Below are positions 1 to 8,183 of a DNA stretch of 64,000 bases, piece after piece. Both the position numbers and the translations under genes were made by a program. The stretch spans positions 237,090 to 301,089 of the forward strand of contig NZ_KE159708.1 of the NCBI RefSeq assembly GCF_000403435.2. Direction: 5' to 3'. Source of the DNA: Oscillibacter sp. 1-3 (GTDB lineage: Bacteria; Bacillota; Clostridia; Oscillospirales; Oscillospiraceae). A model generated the notes under the pieces. That model made no database searches. It was given only the letters and a program-made list of their open reading frames with translations, and was not told the origin of the DNA. Within the stretch, counting starts at the first letter, position 1, and each line of letters starts with the position of its first letter.

Positions 1-645
1 CGAGTTGATCCAGTTGTCGACGGCGCGCCGGGCGGCGTCGGTTGTGCCGGTGAACACGGTCAGGTTGTCCCCAAAGCCGTAGGGATATCCGGCATCGGCA
101 GCGGCCTGGCTCTCTTCTGGAGCATGATGCCAGGTGTAGCGCCGGTTGGAGCAGGCTTGGGCGGCGTTCATCAGAGCCTCGTTGACCGGCAGTTCCGGTA
201 CCCCGTTGTCCTTTCGGGTCTGGTTGATAAGCCGGATCATCTCCTGCCGTATCTCCAGGTTGTCCATCAGGCCGACGCTGTCCCCACTGGCGGGAGCTTC
301 CAGCGAGGTGGGGGCTGCTGGGCCGACCGTCAGCGTCATGCTCCCACATTCCCCGACGCTGTTGGAGGCGGTGATCTCCGCGATCCCAGACCCCTTGGCG
401 ACCGCCACCCAGAAGGTCAGTACCTGCTCCACCGCTACTGTGTCCGGGTTACTGGAAGTGACAGTGTAGTCCGTACCGCTGGGGCCGATGATGATGCCGC
501 TTCGCTCTCCTACCTCCAGGGTACTGCCCTTGTAGCTGCTCACTCGGATGGCCAGAGCCTCCGTTGCCGTGGCGGGTACGGCGAGGGCGGTTGTGAGGAT
601 GGTTGCTGTCAGTGTTACGGCAATGCGCTTTTTCGTACTGATCAT
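1..645 (-). CDS. Secreted CAP-domain protein, 3' end outside window
   Basis: Partial gene: 215 codons are in the window and the frame is open to base 1. The start ATG (643-645) has a GGAGG six bases upstream. A signal peptide (KKR then an Ala/Thr/Leu-rich stretch ending near ATA) precedes an Ig-like (Big_2-type) segment and then the first part of a CAP/SCP domain (IRQEMIRLINQTRK, the YTWHHAPEES region, YPYGFGDNL). CAP proteins in Clostridia are secreted and mostly of unknown function. It is a close paralogue of the gene at 7404-8183, and about 300 bp of upstream DNA is also shared. The end is missing only because the window starts here. Confidence 0.85.
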   Translation of the reverse strand, partial: MISTKKRIAVTLTATILTTALAVPATATEALAIRVSSYKGSTLEVGERSGIIIGPSGTDYTVTSSNPDTVAVEQVLTFWVAVAKGSGIAEITASNSVGECGSMTLTVGPAAPTSLEAPASGDSVGLMDNLEIRQEMIRLINQTRKDNGVPELPVNEALMNAAQACSNRRYTWHHAPEESQAAADAGYPYGFGDNLTVFTGTTDAARRAVDNWINS

Positions 646-959
646 GATTTTCCTCCATTCAGTGTTTTGTTGGATTTTGGCAAACAACACAATGCCGAAA
701 GATTGGCCGGAAGTCAATAGAAAACTGTAATCTGAAATGGAAAAATGCAGAGGTAAAAATAAAGCGTATTGCACAGCACTTTGTTGTGTTTGTGGATGGC
801 CTCTTTCGGTACGTCGATTTCCCTGACCACATAATTAGCCACAGACAGATGTGGAGTATATGGAGACACTGTTTTCAAAGAGTGCCAGAAAATAAATAGA
901 ACGGAGCAGAAATGGCTGTAAACCATCAGAATTTGTCTAAAAAATCTTTGCAGACTTCC
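646..959. promoter_or_regulatory. Conserved upstream region of CAP gene 1
   Basis: This non-coding stretch aligns with the region upstream of the second CAP gene (about 8184-8490). Shared blocks include one around the AACAAAGT(A/G)CTGTG(C/T)AATACGCTT sequence on the minus strand and one ending near AAAAAATCTTTGC. Apparent reading frames in it are not kept in phase with the CAP start between the two copies, so I read it as duplicated promoter or leader DNA rather than coding sequence. Confidence 0.5.
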
Positions 960-984
960 TTGTTTTCTGCTATGCAAAATTTGA
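960..984. repeat. 25-bp direct repeat, copy A
   Basis: Perfect 25-bp match to 7268-7292; it runs from TTGTTTTCTG to CAAAATTTGA. The two copies bracket a CAP remnant, the ABC transporter genes and the two-component system. In both places the repeat lies about 110 bp beyond a CAP gene's 3' end, so it appears to be part of the ancestral tandem unit. Confidence 0.9.
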
Positions 985-1009
985 TTGGGCATCCACTGAA
1001 ATAAGTGAG

Positions 1010-1045
1010 AAAAACTGTGCGCTCCACGCTGAATGGAACGCACAG
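1010..1045 (-). terminator. Rho-independent terminator of the CAP remnant / ABC operon
   Basis: On the minus strand a 12-bp stem (CTGTGCGTTCCA with TGGAGCGCACAG, one G-T pair) and a 7-base loop are followed by five T residues. It lies downstream of the CAP remnant and of the last permease gene. Confidence 0.8.
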
Positions 1046-1084
1046 CTCGCAATTTTATGGGTTTTCTACTTTACACGTTATTAT

Positions 1085-1172
1085 CCATAGAGCGACTGAT
1101 ACATAGAAAATGACACCGTTGAGTGTCGCGAAGAAGAAGCAGCAATATGTCTTGTTGTCATACTGAGTCACA
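1085..1172 (-). pseudogene. 3' remnant of a third CAP-domain gene
   Basis: Minus-strand translation reads TQYDNKTYCCFFF then NGVIFYV, matching the C-terminus of the second CAP protein (TQYDGITYCYMFVGIPNSVNFY). The original stop codon is lost and everything upstream of the TQYD motif has been replaced by the permease gene ending at 1168. The last permease codons and the first remnant codons overlap in different frames, so the junction lies near 1168-1175. It is short, but residue order and position relative to a 25-bp repeat and a terminator match the intact gene. Confidence 0.7.
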
Positions 1173-1896
1173 TAGTTTGGCAGCTGCTATTTCTCTGTAC
1201 ATTAGCAGCAAAAACAGCAAGAAAAGCCCCCAGAACGGTTAAGCTAATTTGATGTATTGCAAGCCAGCTTGGAATCTGAAACGCTGGGTCTAATGTTCCC
1301 ATGGTCAACGGAAATTGAGAAAAGAAACCGCTCAATGAGAAATTGATTGCCGAGGGCAGAGGTAATACAGTTAATAAAATTACTGCCGCCATAAGAGCGT
1401 AGATCAGAGTATGGTTGAAGCGGCTCAACATTATTCCTGCCCCCAGGCAGAAGACAATGGGCGGGATCAGGGTCAATAGAGCGGGTAAAATCAGTTCCCC
1501 ATAATCCACCCACCCAAACAGCGACACATAGAATCCAACCGCCAGGGCTGCAAGACACAGGCAGAGAATAGCCGTCGCTGTCAGCACCGCTCCACACCGC
1601 AGAGCCGCATACCGCCGCTGCCTGATTGGGGTGGCTTGGGTCAAGGGCCGGAGCAGACGCTCCTCCTTGGAGAAGAAGAACGCAAGGAAAAACAATTCTC
1701 CCAGGCAGATCAGCGGCAGCGCTTGGCTGAGATAGTATCCAAAGCTCCATGGGGAAAAAGGCGCTGTGTGAGCCACGCCCCGGACCACAGAGCCAGTCAG
1801 TGTCAGCCAGCCATATCCCAGGGACACCAGCAGAATACCGAAGAACAGCTTGTTCCACAGCAAGCGCCGCAGCTCATATCGAAATATTTTATTCAA
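1168..1896 (-). CDS. ABC-2 type membrane permease
   Basis: 242 residues, with about six hydrophobic segments after a short cytoplasmic start (NKIFRYELRRLLWNKLF), typical of ABC-2 transporter permeases. It is the last gene of a minus-strand set: response regulator, histidine kinase, ATPase, permease-peptidase, permease. Its start overlaps the end of the preceding gene by 8 bp, implying translational coupling. Its last few codons run into the remnant of a CAP gene, so the C-terminus may have been altered at the insertion junction. The substrate is unknown. Confidence 0.8.
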   Translation of the reverse strand: MNKIFRYELRRLLWNKLFFGILLVSLGYGWLTLTGSVVRGVAHTAPFSPWSFGYYLSQALPLICLGELFFLAFFFSKEERLLRPLTQATPIRQRRYAALRCGAVLTATAILCLCLAALAVGFYVSLFGWVDYGELILPALLTLIPPIVFCLGAGIMLSRFNHTLIYALMAAVILLTVLPLPSAINFSLSGFFSQFPLTMGTLDPAFQIPSWLAIHQISLTVLGAFLAVFAANVQRNSSCQTM

Positions 1897-4105
1897 GGTT
1901 TAAGTCCTCCTCTGTCAGATGGCAGGCATCCAGAAACTCCTGATAGGTCAGATAGGGATATTCCGGGTTCAGCTCCCGGCCAAAGAGACCTCTTAAAATC
2001 TCATCCATAGCCTCCTCACCGCCCACCAGTTGTTCAGCCTTCAAGATTTTCAAGGGCATTTCGTTATATTGCCGCATCCCTCGCAGATTGTTGGCGATGT
2101 CAGCCTGATACTGCTCCGGCAAGGCGGACAGGTACTCCGGGTGGCGGACATAGAAATCCTCGTAGTAGTCGTCTACGGCCTCCTGCCAAGCGTCCACAAA
2201 GCTGGCCTGGGCCTCGCGTTCCCCATACAGCGCCTTGACAATGCGGTAGGTGGTGTAGCAGGTCAGGCCCTCGGCAGACCAAATGCCGCTCTCATCCATG
2301 GGGTCAAACATATTCCCCAGACCCCACCACTGATGGACAAGCTCATGGATGGTCACCTGAGCGGAAGAGCTGCCCTTTGAACTGTCTGCCAGGTTATTTG
2401 CGGTAAAATCCAGCTCGTCAGCTAAACTGGCCCCGTCCCCCGCATAGCCTCCGCCGCTGCACCGGCTTTCAATCAGATTGAAGGACCCGTCGCCGTAAAA
2501 AGACAAGGGGCCGATATGCTCGGTACAAAATTCAATCGTCCGGCGGATCATTTCCGCAGCGTCCATAGCCTCCATAACGGACTGGTGCCTGCGGCTGTAA
2601 TAGAAATTGACCGTAATACCTGCCGGTTCCACCGGAATTTCCTCCCGGATATAATCCCCGGCGTAGAGGATCATGCTGTACCCCTCGTCGGTCATGCGCC
2701 AAGTCTTTGTACCGTCCCCGTTTTCTTTGAGAAGCTCTGTGGCGCCTGAGCCAAACAGAACCGGCGTCATGTGGCCGGGAAGAACAATATCCATCATGGC
2801 GGGAAGCGTCTCCCCCGCATACAGCACATCAAAGGGGGCGGGGGAAAGCTGGTGGTTTTCCAAGCTCATGTAGGTATCACTGATTTCATGTCTGCCCTGG
2901 GTGGCAGAAACAAGGTTCCACTCCTGAGGAAAGCCGCCGTAGTCAATGACAAGCTCGATCTCTGCTTCAGCCGGGAGGGTGACAGTGAACATTTTTTCAC
3001 CCATCGCCTGATAGCTGTCTACGGAGAAAGGTACATCCGCTCCGTTGGCCCGAACGGAGGCAATTTTATAGCCGGGGTCGATTTGAAACCGGGCATCCTG
3101 CTCTTGCCCGCCGGTGTTTTGAAGCTGAAACCTCGCCTGACCGTAAACACAGCCCGTTTTCGGGTCGGGACGCACGTCGGCGTATCGGCCAGAGCAGGTG
3201 ACGGTCTCCAGAGGGGCCGGGCAAAAGAGAAAATCATAGTCCATCTCCGCCGTACTGCGGTCAACAAAGGGCTGGCCCGTATAGAGCAGGATGGAACAGA
3301 CCGCCAATACCGCCGCTAACGCCGGACGGTAAAATCGCCGGATATTATGAGCAAATGAGCCGAGCGGTCCCTTCCCGTATTGACGCACACAGAGATAGGA
3401 CAGCGCCCACAGTCCGGCTATTGCCAGCAGCCAGGTAAGCCGCATATAGGCCACCGAGCGAAAAATACGGTAATTGGAAAAATCATCGGAGACTGCCCAA
3501 ACACATGGATTCAGCCAGCAGAGCTGCCATTTCTCCTTCCAGACCGTCAGACTGAGGGCGGCAAAGGCGGCAAAGAGGGCCAGAGACAAATCCGCCCGCC
3601 GGGTGAATTGACAGGCGGCGGAGGCGAACAAAATCGCCAGAGGAATCGCTCCATACATAAAAATCAGGTATATCAGCAGATAGCTTTTCAGATCAAAGAC
3701 CGCACCCAGTTTCATTATGGCATACGGAAGCCAGGCCAACGTGGTAATGGCCTGGGCCAGAATGGAGACACACAGCAGCGCCCCCAGCCGGGTCAGGGCG
3801 GCGGTCATGGGAGACACCACCGCATGGGTCAAGGTTTCCATGCCGTCCCGCCGGAGCCTGTCCATACTCCAGACGGTGAGGATAGCAAATACGACAGCCC
3901 CCAAAATACCGCCAGCCAGGGCCGGATTTGCAAGATACATCCCCTGCATGGTGGTAACATAGCCGCTGTCGCTGCTGGAATACAGAGGCCGGTAGACCGT
4001 CAGACCGGCAACCGGAGAGAGGGCGGTCAAAAGAATTGCCAGCCAAGTAAGGCGGTTCTGGAGCAATCGAGTCAGCTCCAAACGAAATTGCCGCAGGGTG
4101 TTCAT
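1889..4105 (-). CDS. ABC-2 permease fused to M1-type peptidase domain
   Basis: 738 residues. The first ~280 carry about seven membrane segments like an ABC-2 permease. The remainder (about 285-738) resembles M1 aminopeptidases: HELVH at 587-591, then W-S-A-E-G with Glu612 as likely third zinc ligand. There are 20 residues between the second His and this Glu, against 18 in classical M1 enzymes. GenBank-style names for such proteins are 'ABC transporter permease/M1 family aminopeptidase'. GGGAGG lies 7 bases before the ATG, and ATGA overlaps the ATPase stop. The topology suggests an extracytoplasmic peptidase tethered to an exporter. Substrate and enzymatic activity are unproven. Confidence 0.85.
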   Translation of the reverse strand: MNTLRQFRLELTRLLQNRLTWLAILLTALSPVAGLTVYRPLYSSSDSGYVTTMQGMYLANPALAGGILGAVVFAILTVWSMDRLRRDGMETLTHAVVSPMTAALTRLGALLCVSILAQAITTLAWLPYAIMKLGAVFDLKSYLLIYLIFMYGAIPLAILFASAACQFTRRADLSLALFAAFAALSLTVWKEKWQLCWLNPCVWAVSDDFSNYRIFRSVAYMRLTWLLAIAGLWALSYLCVRQYGKGPLGSFAHNIRRFYRPALAAVLAVCSILLYTGQPFVDRSTAEMDYDFLFCPAPLETVTCSGRYADVRPDPKTGCVYGQARFQLQNTGGQEQDARFQIDPGYKIASVRANGADVPFSVDSYQAMGEKMFTVTLPAEAEIELVIDYGGFPQEWNLVSATQGRHEISDTYMSLENHQLSPAPFDVLYAGETLPAMMDIVLPGHMTPVLFGSGATELLKENGDGTKTWRMTDEGYSMILYAGDYIREEIPVEPAGITVNFYYSRRHQSVMEAMDAAEMIRRTIEFCTEHIGPLSFYGDGSFNLIESRCSGGGYAGDGASLADELDFTANNLADSSKGSSSAQVTIHELVHQWWGLGNMFDPMDESGIWSAEGLTCYTTYRIVKALYGEREAQASFVDAWQEAVDDYYEDFYVRHPEYLSALPEQYQADIANNLRGMRQYNEMPLKILKAEQLVGGEEAMDEILRGLFGRELNPEYPYLTYQEFLDACHLTEEDLNLE

Positions 4106-4962
4106 TGAATCGCCTCCCTGGAGATGAGATAAAGATAGGCATCCTCCAGCGCGGGCTCCACCTGTTCCACAAAATCAGGAAGTTCCTCCGCCACGGCGCG
4201 GCAGACGATACCCTGGGCCGTGTTGACACGGGAGGTAATATGCAGGCCCACCTCCTGCCGCCGGTCTTTCTCCCAAAATACACCAACGTGGCCCACAGCT
4301 CCGGCGATCAGCTCGGCGGGAGTACCGACAAAGCGAATACGGCCTTGATGTATTACAATCAACTGATTGCACACTGACTGAACGTCCTCGATAATGTGGG
4401 TGGACAGAAGCACCAGCCGGTCCTGGGCCATTTGGGAAAACAGATTGCGGAAGGTGATCCGCTCCTCCGGGTCAAGGCCCACCGTAGGCTCGTCGAAAAT
4501 CAGGAAATGAGGATTGCCCAGGATGGCCTGCGCGATTCCTACCCGCTGGCGCTGTCCGCCGGATAGAGTACGGATTTTTGCTTTCTGCTTTTCCTCCAGA
4601 TTGGTACTTTGGATAGCGGCGGCAATGGCCTCCTTGCTGTTGACGATTCCTTTCAGCGCCGCCATGTAGTCCAGAAACTGCCAGACCGTCAGCTCGTCAA
4701 ACAGTCCGAAGGACTGGGGCAGATAGCCCAAGCGGGCTTTCAACAAGCGCTCCTGCTTCATCAGGGGCTTTCCGTCTACCGAGATCGCTCCCTCCGTGGG
4801 GAGAAGGCCCGCCACCAGGAGCTTCATCAGGGTGGACTTTCCCGCTCCGTTCGGCCCCAACAGGCCGATCAGGTTCGGGCTGCTCAGGTTCAGATTGATT
4901 CCCCGCAAGGCGGTTTTACCTGACGGGTAGGTCATGGATAGATTAAAAATCTCCACATTCAT
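4102..4962 (-). CDS. ABC transporter ATP-binding protein
   Basis: 286 residues with a complete nucleotide-binding domain: Walker A GPNGAGKST (37-45), Q-loop LPQ (81-83), signature LSGGQ (133-137), Walker B FLIFDEP (153-159) and H-loop STHIIED. The C-terminal ~70 residues follow the CcmA-like export ATPases. It overlaps the permease-peptidase by 4 bp (ATGA) and must energise the two permeases downstream. An AAGGA lies upstream of the start. The cargo is unknown; systems next to a two-component pair of this kind often handle lantibiotic or cell-envelope stress, but nothing here proves that. Confidence 0.9.
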   Translation of the reverse strand: MNVEIFNLSMTYPSGKTALRGINLNLSSPNLIGLLGPNGAGKSTLMKLLVAGLLPTEGAISVDGKPLMKQERLLKARLGYLPQSFGLFDELTVWQFLDYMAALKGIVNSKEAIAAAIQSTNLEEKQKAKIRTLSGGQRQRVGIAQAILGNPHFLIFDEPTVGLDPEERITFRNLFSQMAQDRLVLLSTHIIEDVQSVCNQLIVIHQGRIRFVGTPAELIAGAVGHVGVFWEKDRRQEVGLHITSRVNTAQGIVCRAVAEELPDFVEQVEPALEDAYLYLISREAIQ

Positions 4963-5029
4963 CTGTGTTTCATCCTTTCCGCTTGAGATTGCAGTCAGGA
5001 TAACAGAAGAATGTGGAGTTCGTTTGTGG

Positions 5030-6499
5030 TTAATATGTGGTTTGTGTGGAGCTTGGCAGAATCAGTGTCGCACAGACACCTCTTTCGGAGTTTTGGATTT
5101 GACAGCTTCCCCCATGTTGTTCCACTATTTTTTGAACAAGATAAAGTCCTAATCCGCTTCCGCCTGTCTGACGGCTCCGGGATGGGTCGCTGCGAAAGAA
5201 CGGCTCAAACAGGTGCGGCAGCTGCTCCGGGGCAATATGCGCTCCTTCGTTTTCTACATTCAAAATAATACTGCCCTCTTTCCTACAGGCGGAAATCCAA
5301 ATCTTGATGCCCTCCGGCGAGTGGAGCGCAGCATTAGAAAGCAGATTGCCCAGGGCTTTTTTCAAAAGCGCTGGGTCTCCTGCACTCCAGATTCCCGACG
5401 GTAAATCTACGATAACTGTTTGTTCTTTCTGCTGGAAAAGTTCATCGTAATTTTGCAGACAGTTCCGAATCAGAGCGGTGAGTTCCACAGGAATCATAGA
5501 CAGCTCCCCACCCCTTTCCATACGGGAGACAGTCAAAAGCTCCTGCACCAAGCTCTCCATCTGGTTCGCCACAGTCAGGCTGCGGGCCAGATATTTGTCC
5601 CGATCTGCGTAGACGCCAATTCCGTCCAACATCCCGCCCAGCTGACCCTTCAAAACGGTGATGGGGGTTTTCAGCTCATGGGAAACCGCCGAGAAGAAAT
5701 CCCGCTGGGCCTGCTCCAGCTGCTGTTCCCGCTCCACGTCTTTTTGAAGGGCAGCATTCGCGGTCTGGAGTTCCTGCATGGAACGGGATAGGTGATCCGC
5801 CAGTTCGTCCAGATTGTGGGCCAACGTACCAATTTCATCTGTACGCTGTTCTCCGCACCGCCAGCTGAAATCCAATTCAGACAGTTTTTGGGAGATTCCG
5901 CTCAATCGCACAATGGGCCGTGTGATGAAGTGCGCGTAGAACAGGGAGGTAAGCACAGACACCAGCAGAATGGCCGCGGCCAGCCAGGGCCAGATATGTC
6001 CCAAAGCCTCCGCCGCCTGATTGACCGCGCGAGTGCTGGCAAAGATCAGCAGCTGACAGTTTTCGGAGGAATCCTGAAAAGAAAACTCGGTTCCAATACA
6101 ATGTACGATATAATCCTCGTTTTCTTTGTTGGGCTGAATGCCCTCGACCGACGAATGGGTCGGCGTCATTTCCCATTGCCCATGTTCTCCTGTCGGTATG
6201 ATGTCGGAGGGGTCAACGCCACCGACAACATTCCCCGCGGAATCCTGGATACTCACCGGGACGCCATACTGAAACGTGAACTGTGAGAGGAGCGGCCCAC
6301 AGTCAGCCAGTGTATATTCTTCCAGCTGCTTTACCAGACGTTCTGCCTGGGCAGCCAGCAGACGCTCCTGATCTACTGTGTAGGTCAGCGGCATAAGCTG
6401 GGCAATCAGGCCATAGGTCAAAGCACAGACTGCCGTCAGCAGCAGGCAGGTAACGAGGAAAATTTTTGTTGTCAGACTAGTTTTCAGCTTCGTAATCAA
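5030..6499 (-). CDS. Sensor histidine kinase
   Basis: 489 residues: membrane segments at about 12-35 and 168-190 flank an extracytoplasmic sensor region of ~130 residues. A HAMP linker, HisKA (H-box SAVSHELKTP, phospho-acceptor His274) and HATPase_c (LLSNAALHS N-box, GSGLGLYLV G-box) follow. The start appears to be a TTG overlapping the response-regulator gene by 23 bp, preceded by a G-rich SD (GGGGTGGGG). It pairs with the regulator at 6477-7148 and probably controls the ABC genes immediately downstream. The signal sensed cannot be read from sequence. Confidence 0.9.
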   Translation of the reverse strand: MITKLKTSLTTKIFLVTCLLLTAVCALTYGLIAQLMPLTYTVDQERLLAAQAERLVKQLEEYTLADCGPLLSQFTFQYGVPVSIQDSAGNVVGGVDPSDIIPTGEHGQWEMTPTHSSVEGIQPNKENEDYIVHCIGTEFSFQDSSENCQLLIFASTRAVNQAAEALGHIWPWLAAAILLVSVLTSLFYAHFITRPIVRLSGISQKLSELDFSWRCGEQRTDEIGTLAHNLDELADHLSRSMQELQTANAALQKDVEREQQLEQAQRDFFSAVSHELKTPITVLKGQLGGMLDGIGVYADRDKYLARSLTVANQMESLVQELLTVSRMERGGELSMIPVELTALIRNCLQNYDELFQQKEQTVIVDLPSGIWSAGDPALLKKALGNLLSNAALHSPEGIKIWISACRKEGSIILNVENEGAHIAPEQLPHLFEPFFRSDPSRSRQTGGSGLGLYLVQKIVEQHGGSCQIQNSERGVCATLILPSSTQTTY

Positions 6500-7148
6500 T
6501 GCGATACCCCACCCCTCTGATGGTTTCGATGTAATTCAGTTCCAGCTTTTTTCGCAGATTCTTGATATGTGTATCGACAATCCTCTCGTCGCCATAAAAG
6601 TCATAGCTCCATACCCGGTTCAACAGCGTTTGCCTGGATAAAACACGCCCTTGGTTTTGGAGCAGGACCTTCAGCAGTTCAAACTCTCTTTGGGTCAAAT
6701 CAACAATTTGCCCGGAAATGTAGACCTTGTATCCCTCCAAATCCAGGGTCAGAGCTTTATATGCTATCCGACCGGACATGCTGTCTCCCATTGTTCGGCG
6801 CAGAACTGCACCAATTTTACGGAGCAAGACCGGCATGGAAAAGGGCTTTGGAATGTAATCGTCAACCCGCAGGTCAAAGCCTTTTAATTGATCTTCTTCG
6901 CTGTCGAGCGCTGTCAGCATGATGATTGGAATATCTGATTCCTCCCGAATGGCCCTGCATACTTCATAGCCATTTAAGCGGGGGAGCAGAATGTCCAGCA
7001 GGATTAAATCGACATGGGAGCTGCGGAATACTTCGATGGCCTGTTCGCCATCAGAGGCGGTAACAACCTGATAGCCCTCATTTTCCAAATAGTTCTGCAA
7101 AAGCTCCCGGATGTCGTATTCATCCTCGACCACTAAAATTTTCACCAT
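6477..7148 (-). CDS. OmpR-family response regulator
   Basis: 223 residues from the ATG at 7146-7148, chosen because GAGGTGG sits 5 bases upstream and the receiver domain begins at once (MVKILVVEDEYD). The receiver has acidic residues ED and phospho-acceptor Asp52 (LLDILLP), plus Thr in MLTALD and Lys in PKPFS. The C-terminal winged helix ends DTHIKNLRKKLELNYIETIRGVGYR, typical of OmpR/PhoB. It is first in the operon with the kinase and ABC exporter genes, so autoregulation is likely by analogy. Confidence 0.92.
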   Translation of the reverse strand: MVKILVVEDEYDIRELLQNYLENEGYQVVTASDGEQAIEVFRSSHVDLILLDILLPRLNGYEVCRAIREESDIPIIMLTALDSEEDQLKGFDLRVDDYIPKPFSMPVLLRKIGAVLRRTMGDSMSGRIAYKALTLDLEGYKVYISGQIVDLTQREFELLKVLLQNQGRVLSRQTLLNRVWSYDFYGDERIVDTHIKNLRKKLELNYIETIRGVGYRIDYEAEN

Positions 7149-7267
7149 GTGATCCACCTCACCAACGCGATTATAGCAGAGAATTATGAATTTTGTGTGG
7201 AGTTTTGTTTTCTGCCGCTTTTTAATCATTGATAGAATTTAGCTCTGGTATATTGGCCCCTAATTCA
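7149..7267 (-). promoter_or_regulatory. Upstream region of the response-regulator operon
   Basis: A 119-bp AT-rich stretch between the response-regulator start and the second 25-bp repeat. It must hold the promoter for the two-component/ABC operon. I see no convincing -35/-10 pair and no clear homology to the CAP upstream regions, so the cassette boundary on this side cannot be fixed more closely. Confidence 0.3.
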
Positions 7268-7292
7268 TTGTTTTCTGCTATGCAAAATTTGA
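7268..7292. repeat. 25-bp direct repeat, copy B
   Basis: Identical to 960-984 over 25 bp and in the same orientation. It lies about 110 bp from the 3' end of the CAP gene at 7404, mirroring the arrangement at the CAP remnant. Confidence 0.9.
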
Positions 7293-7356
7293 GCAGGAAG
7301 TCTGCGCTTCCGGGTGTCATATTTTCCTGTCTGTACTCTGCTTTTGCCGCTATGTA

Positions 7357-7388
7357 GGAGAGCCATCCAGCTTCCTGGACGGCCCTCC
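7357..7388 (-). terminator. Hairpin downstream of CAP gene 2
   Basis: A 14-bp stem with two G-T pairs and a GAAG loop (minus strand) lies 16 bp beyond the CAP stop codon. There is no T-run after it, so termination strength is uncertain. Confidence 0.5.
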
Positions 7389-7403
7389 TTGAGTACTGTT
7401 CTC

Positions 7404-8183
7404 TTATGCATAGAAGTTGACGCTGTTGGGGATCCCGACAAACATATAGCAGTAGGTGATGCCGTCGTACTGGGTCATGCCCACGCCGATGCAGTCACAT
7501 CTGGAGTCGATCATCGTCTCGAAATGGCCCGGCGAGTTGATCCAGTTGTCGACGGCGTGTTGGGCAGCGTCGGCTGTGCCGGTGAACACGGTGAGGTTGT
7601 CACCGAAGCCATAGGGGTAACCGGCATCTGCGGCGGCTTTACTCTCCTCCGGAGCGTGGTGCCAGGTGTAGCGCTGGTTGGAGCAGGCTTGTGCTGCGTT
7701 CATCAGGGCCTCATTGACCGGCAGCTCTGACACTCCATTGGCCTTTCTGGTCTGGTTGATGAGGCGGATCATCTCCTGCCGTATCTCCATATTGTCTGTC
7801 AGACCAGCGCTGTCCCCGCTGGCGGTGGTTTCCGGCATAGCTGGAGTAGCGGGACCGACCGTCAGCGTCACGCTCCCGTGTTCCCCGGCGCTGTTGGTTG
7901 CCGTGATTTCCGCAGTCCCCTCCGCTTTGGCGACAGCAACCCAGAAGGTCAGCACCTGCTCCACCGCCACTGTGTCCGGGTTGCTGGAGGTAACAGTGTA
8001 GTCCGTACCGCTGGGGCCGATGATGAGTCCGCTACGGTCTCCTACCTCCAGGGTACTTCCCTTGTAACTGCTCACCCGGACAGGTTCGTCAGGCGCTTCT
8101 GTCGCCATGGCGGGGATGGCGAGGGGTGTTGTGAGGATGGCTGCCGTCAATGCTGCGGTGATGCGCTTTTTCGTACTGGTCAT
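7404..8183 (-). CDS. Secreted CAP-domain protein with Ig-like domain
   Basis: 259 residues from the ATG at 8181-8183; AGGAGG lies 8 bases upstream, while an ATG six bases further up is too close to the SD. A signal peptide (TKKRITAALTAAILTTPLA, cleavage near AMA) is followed by a Big_2-like Ig domain (about 30-105) and a CAP/SCP domain (about 130-255) with WHHAPEES, YGFGDNL, NSPGHFETMID and GVGMTQYDG motifs. It is probably extracellular, cell-surface or secreted. It is a full-length paralogue of the partial gene at 1-645. The in-frame extension upstream to 8561 lacks an SD and is not conserved in phase, so I excluded it. Confidence 0.88.
   Translation of the reverse strand: MTSTKKRITAALTAAILTTPLAIPAMATEAPDEPVRVSSYKGSTLEVGDRSGLIIGPSGTDYTVTSSNPDTVAVEQVLTFWVAVAKAEGTAEITATNSAGEHGSVTLTVGPATPAMPETTASGDSAGLTDNMEIRQEMIRLINQTRKANGVSELPVNEALMNAAQACSNQRYTWHHAPEESKAAADAGYPYGFGDNLTVFTGTADAAQHAVDNWINSPGHFETMIDSRCDCIGVGMTQYDGITYCYMFVGIPNSVNFYA

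Noticed and set aside
714..1052. 112-codon minus-strand frame that resembles a translated frame upstream of the second CAP gene
   Set aside because: The similarity is at DNA level. In copy 2 the frame runs into the CAP gene, in copy 1 it is out of phase, and neither has an SD. I treat both as duplicated upstream DNA.
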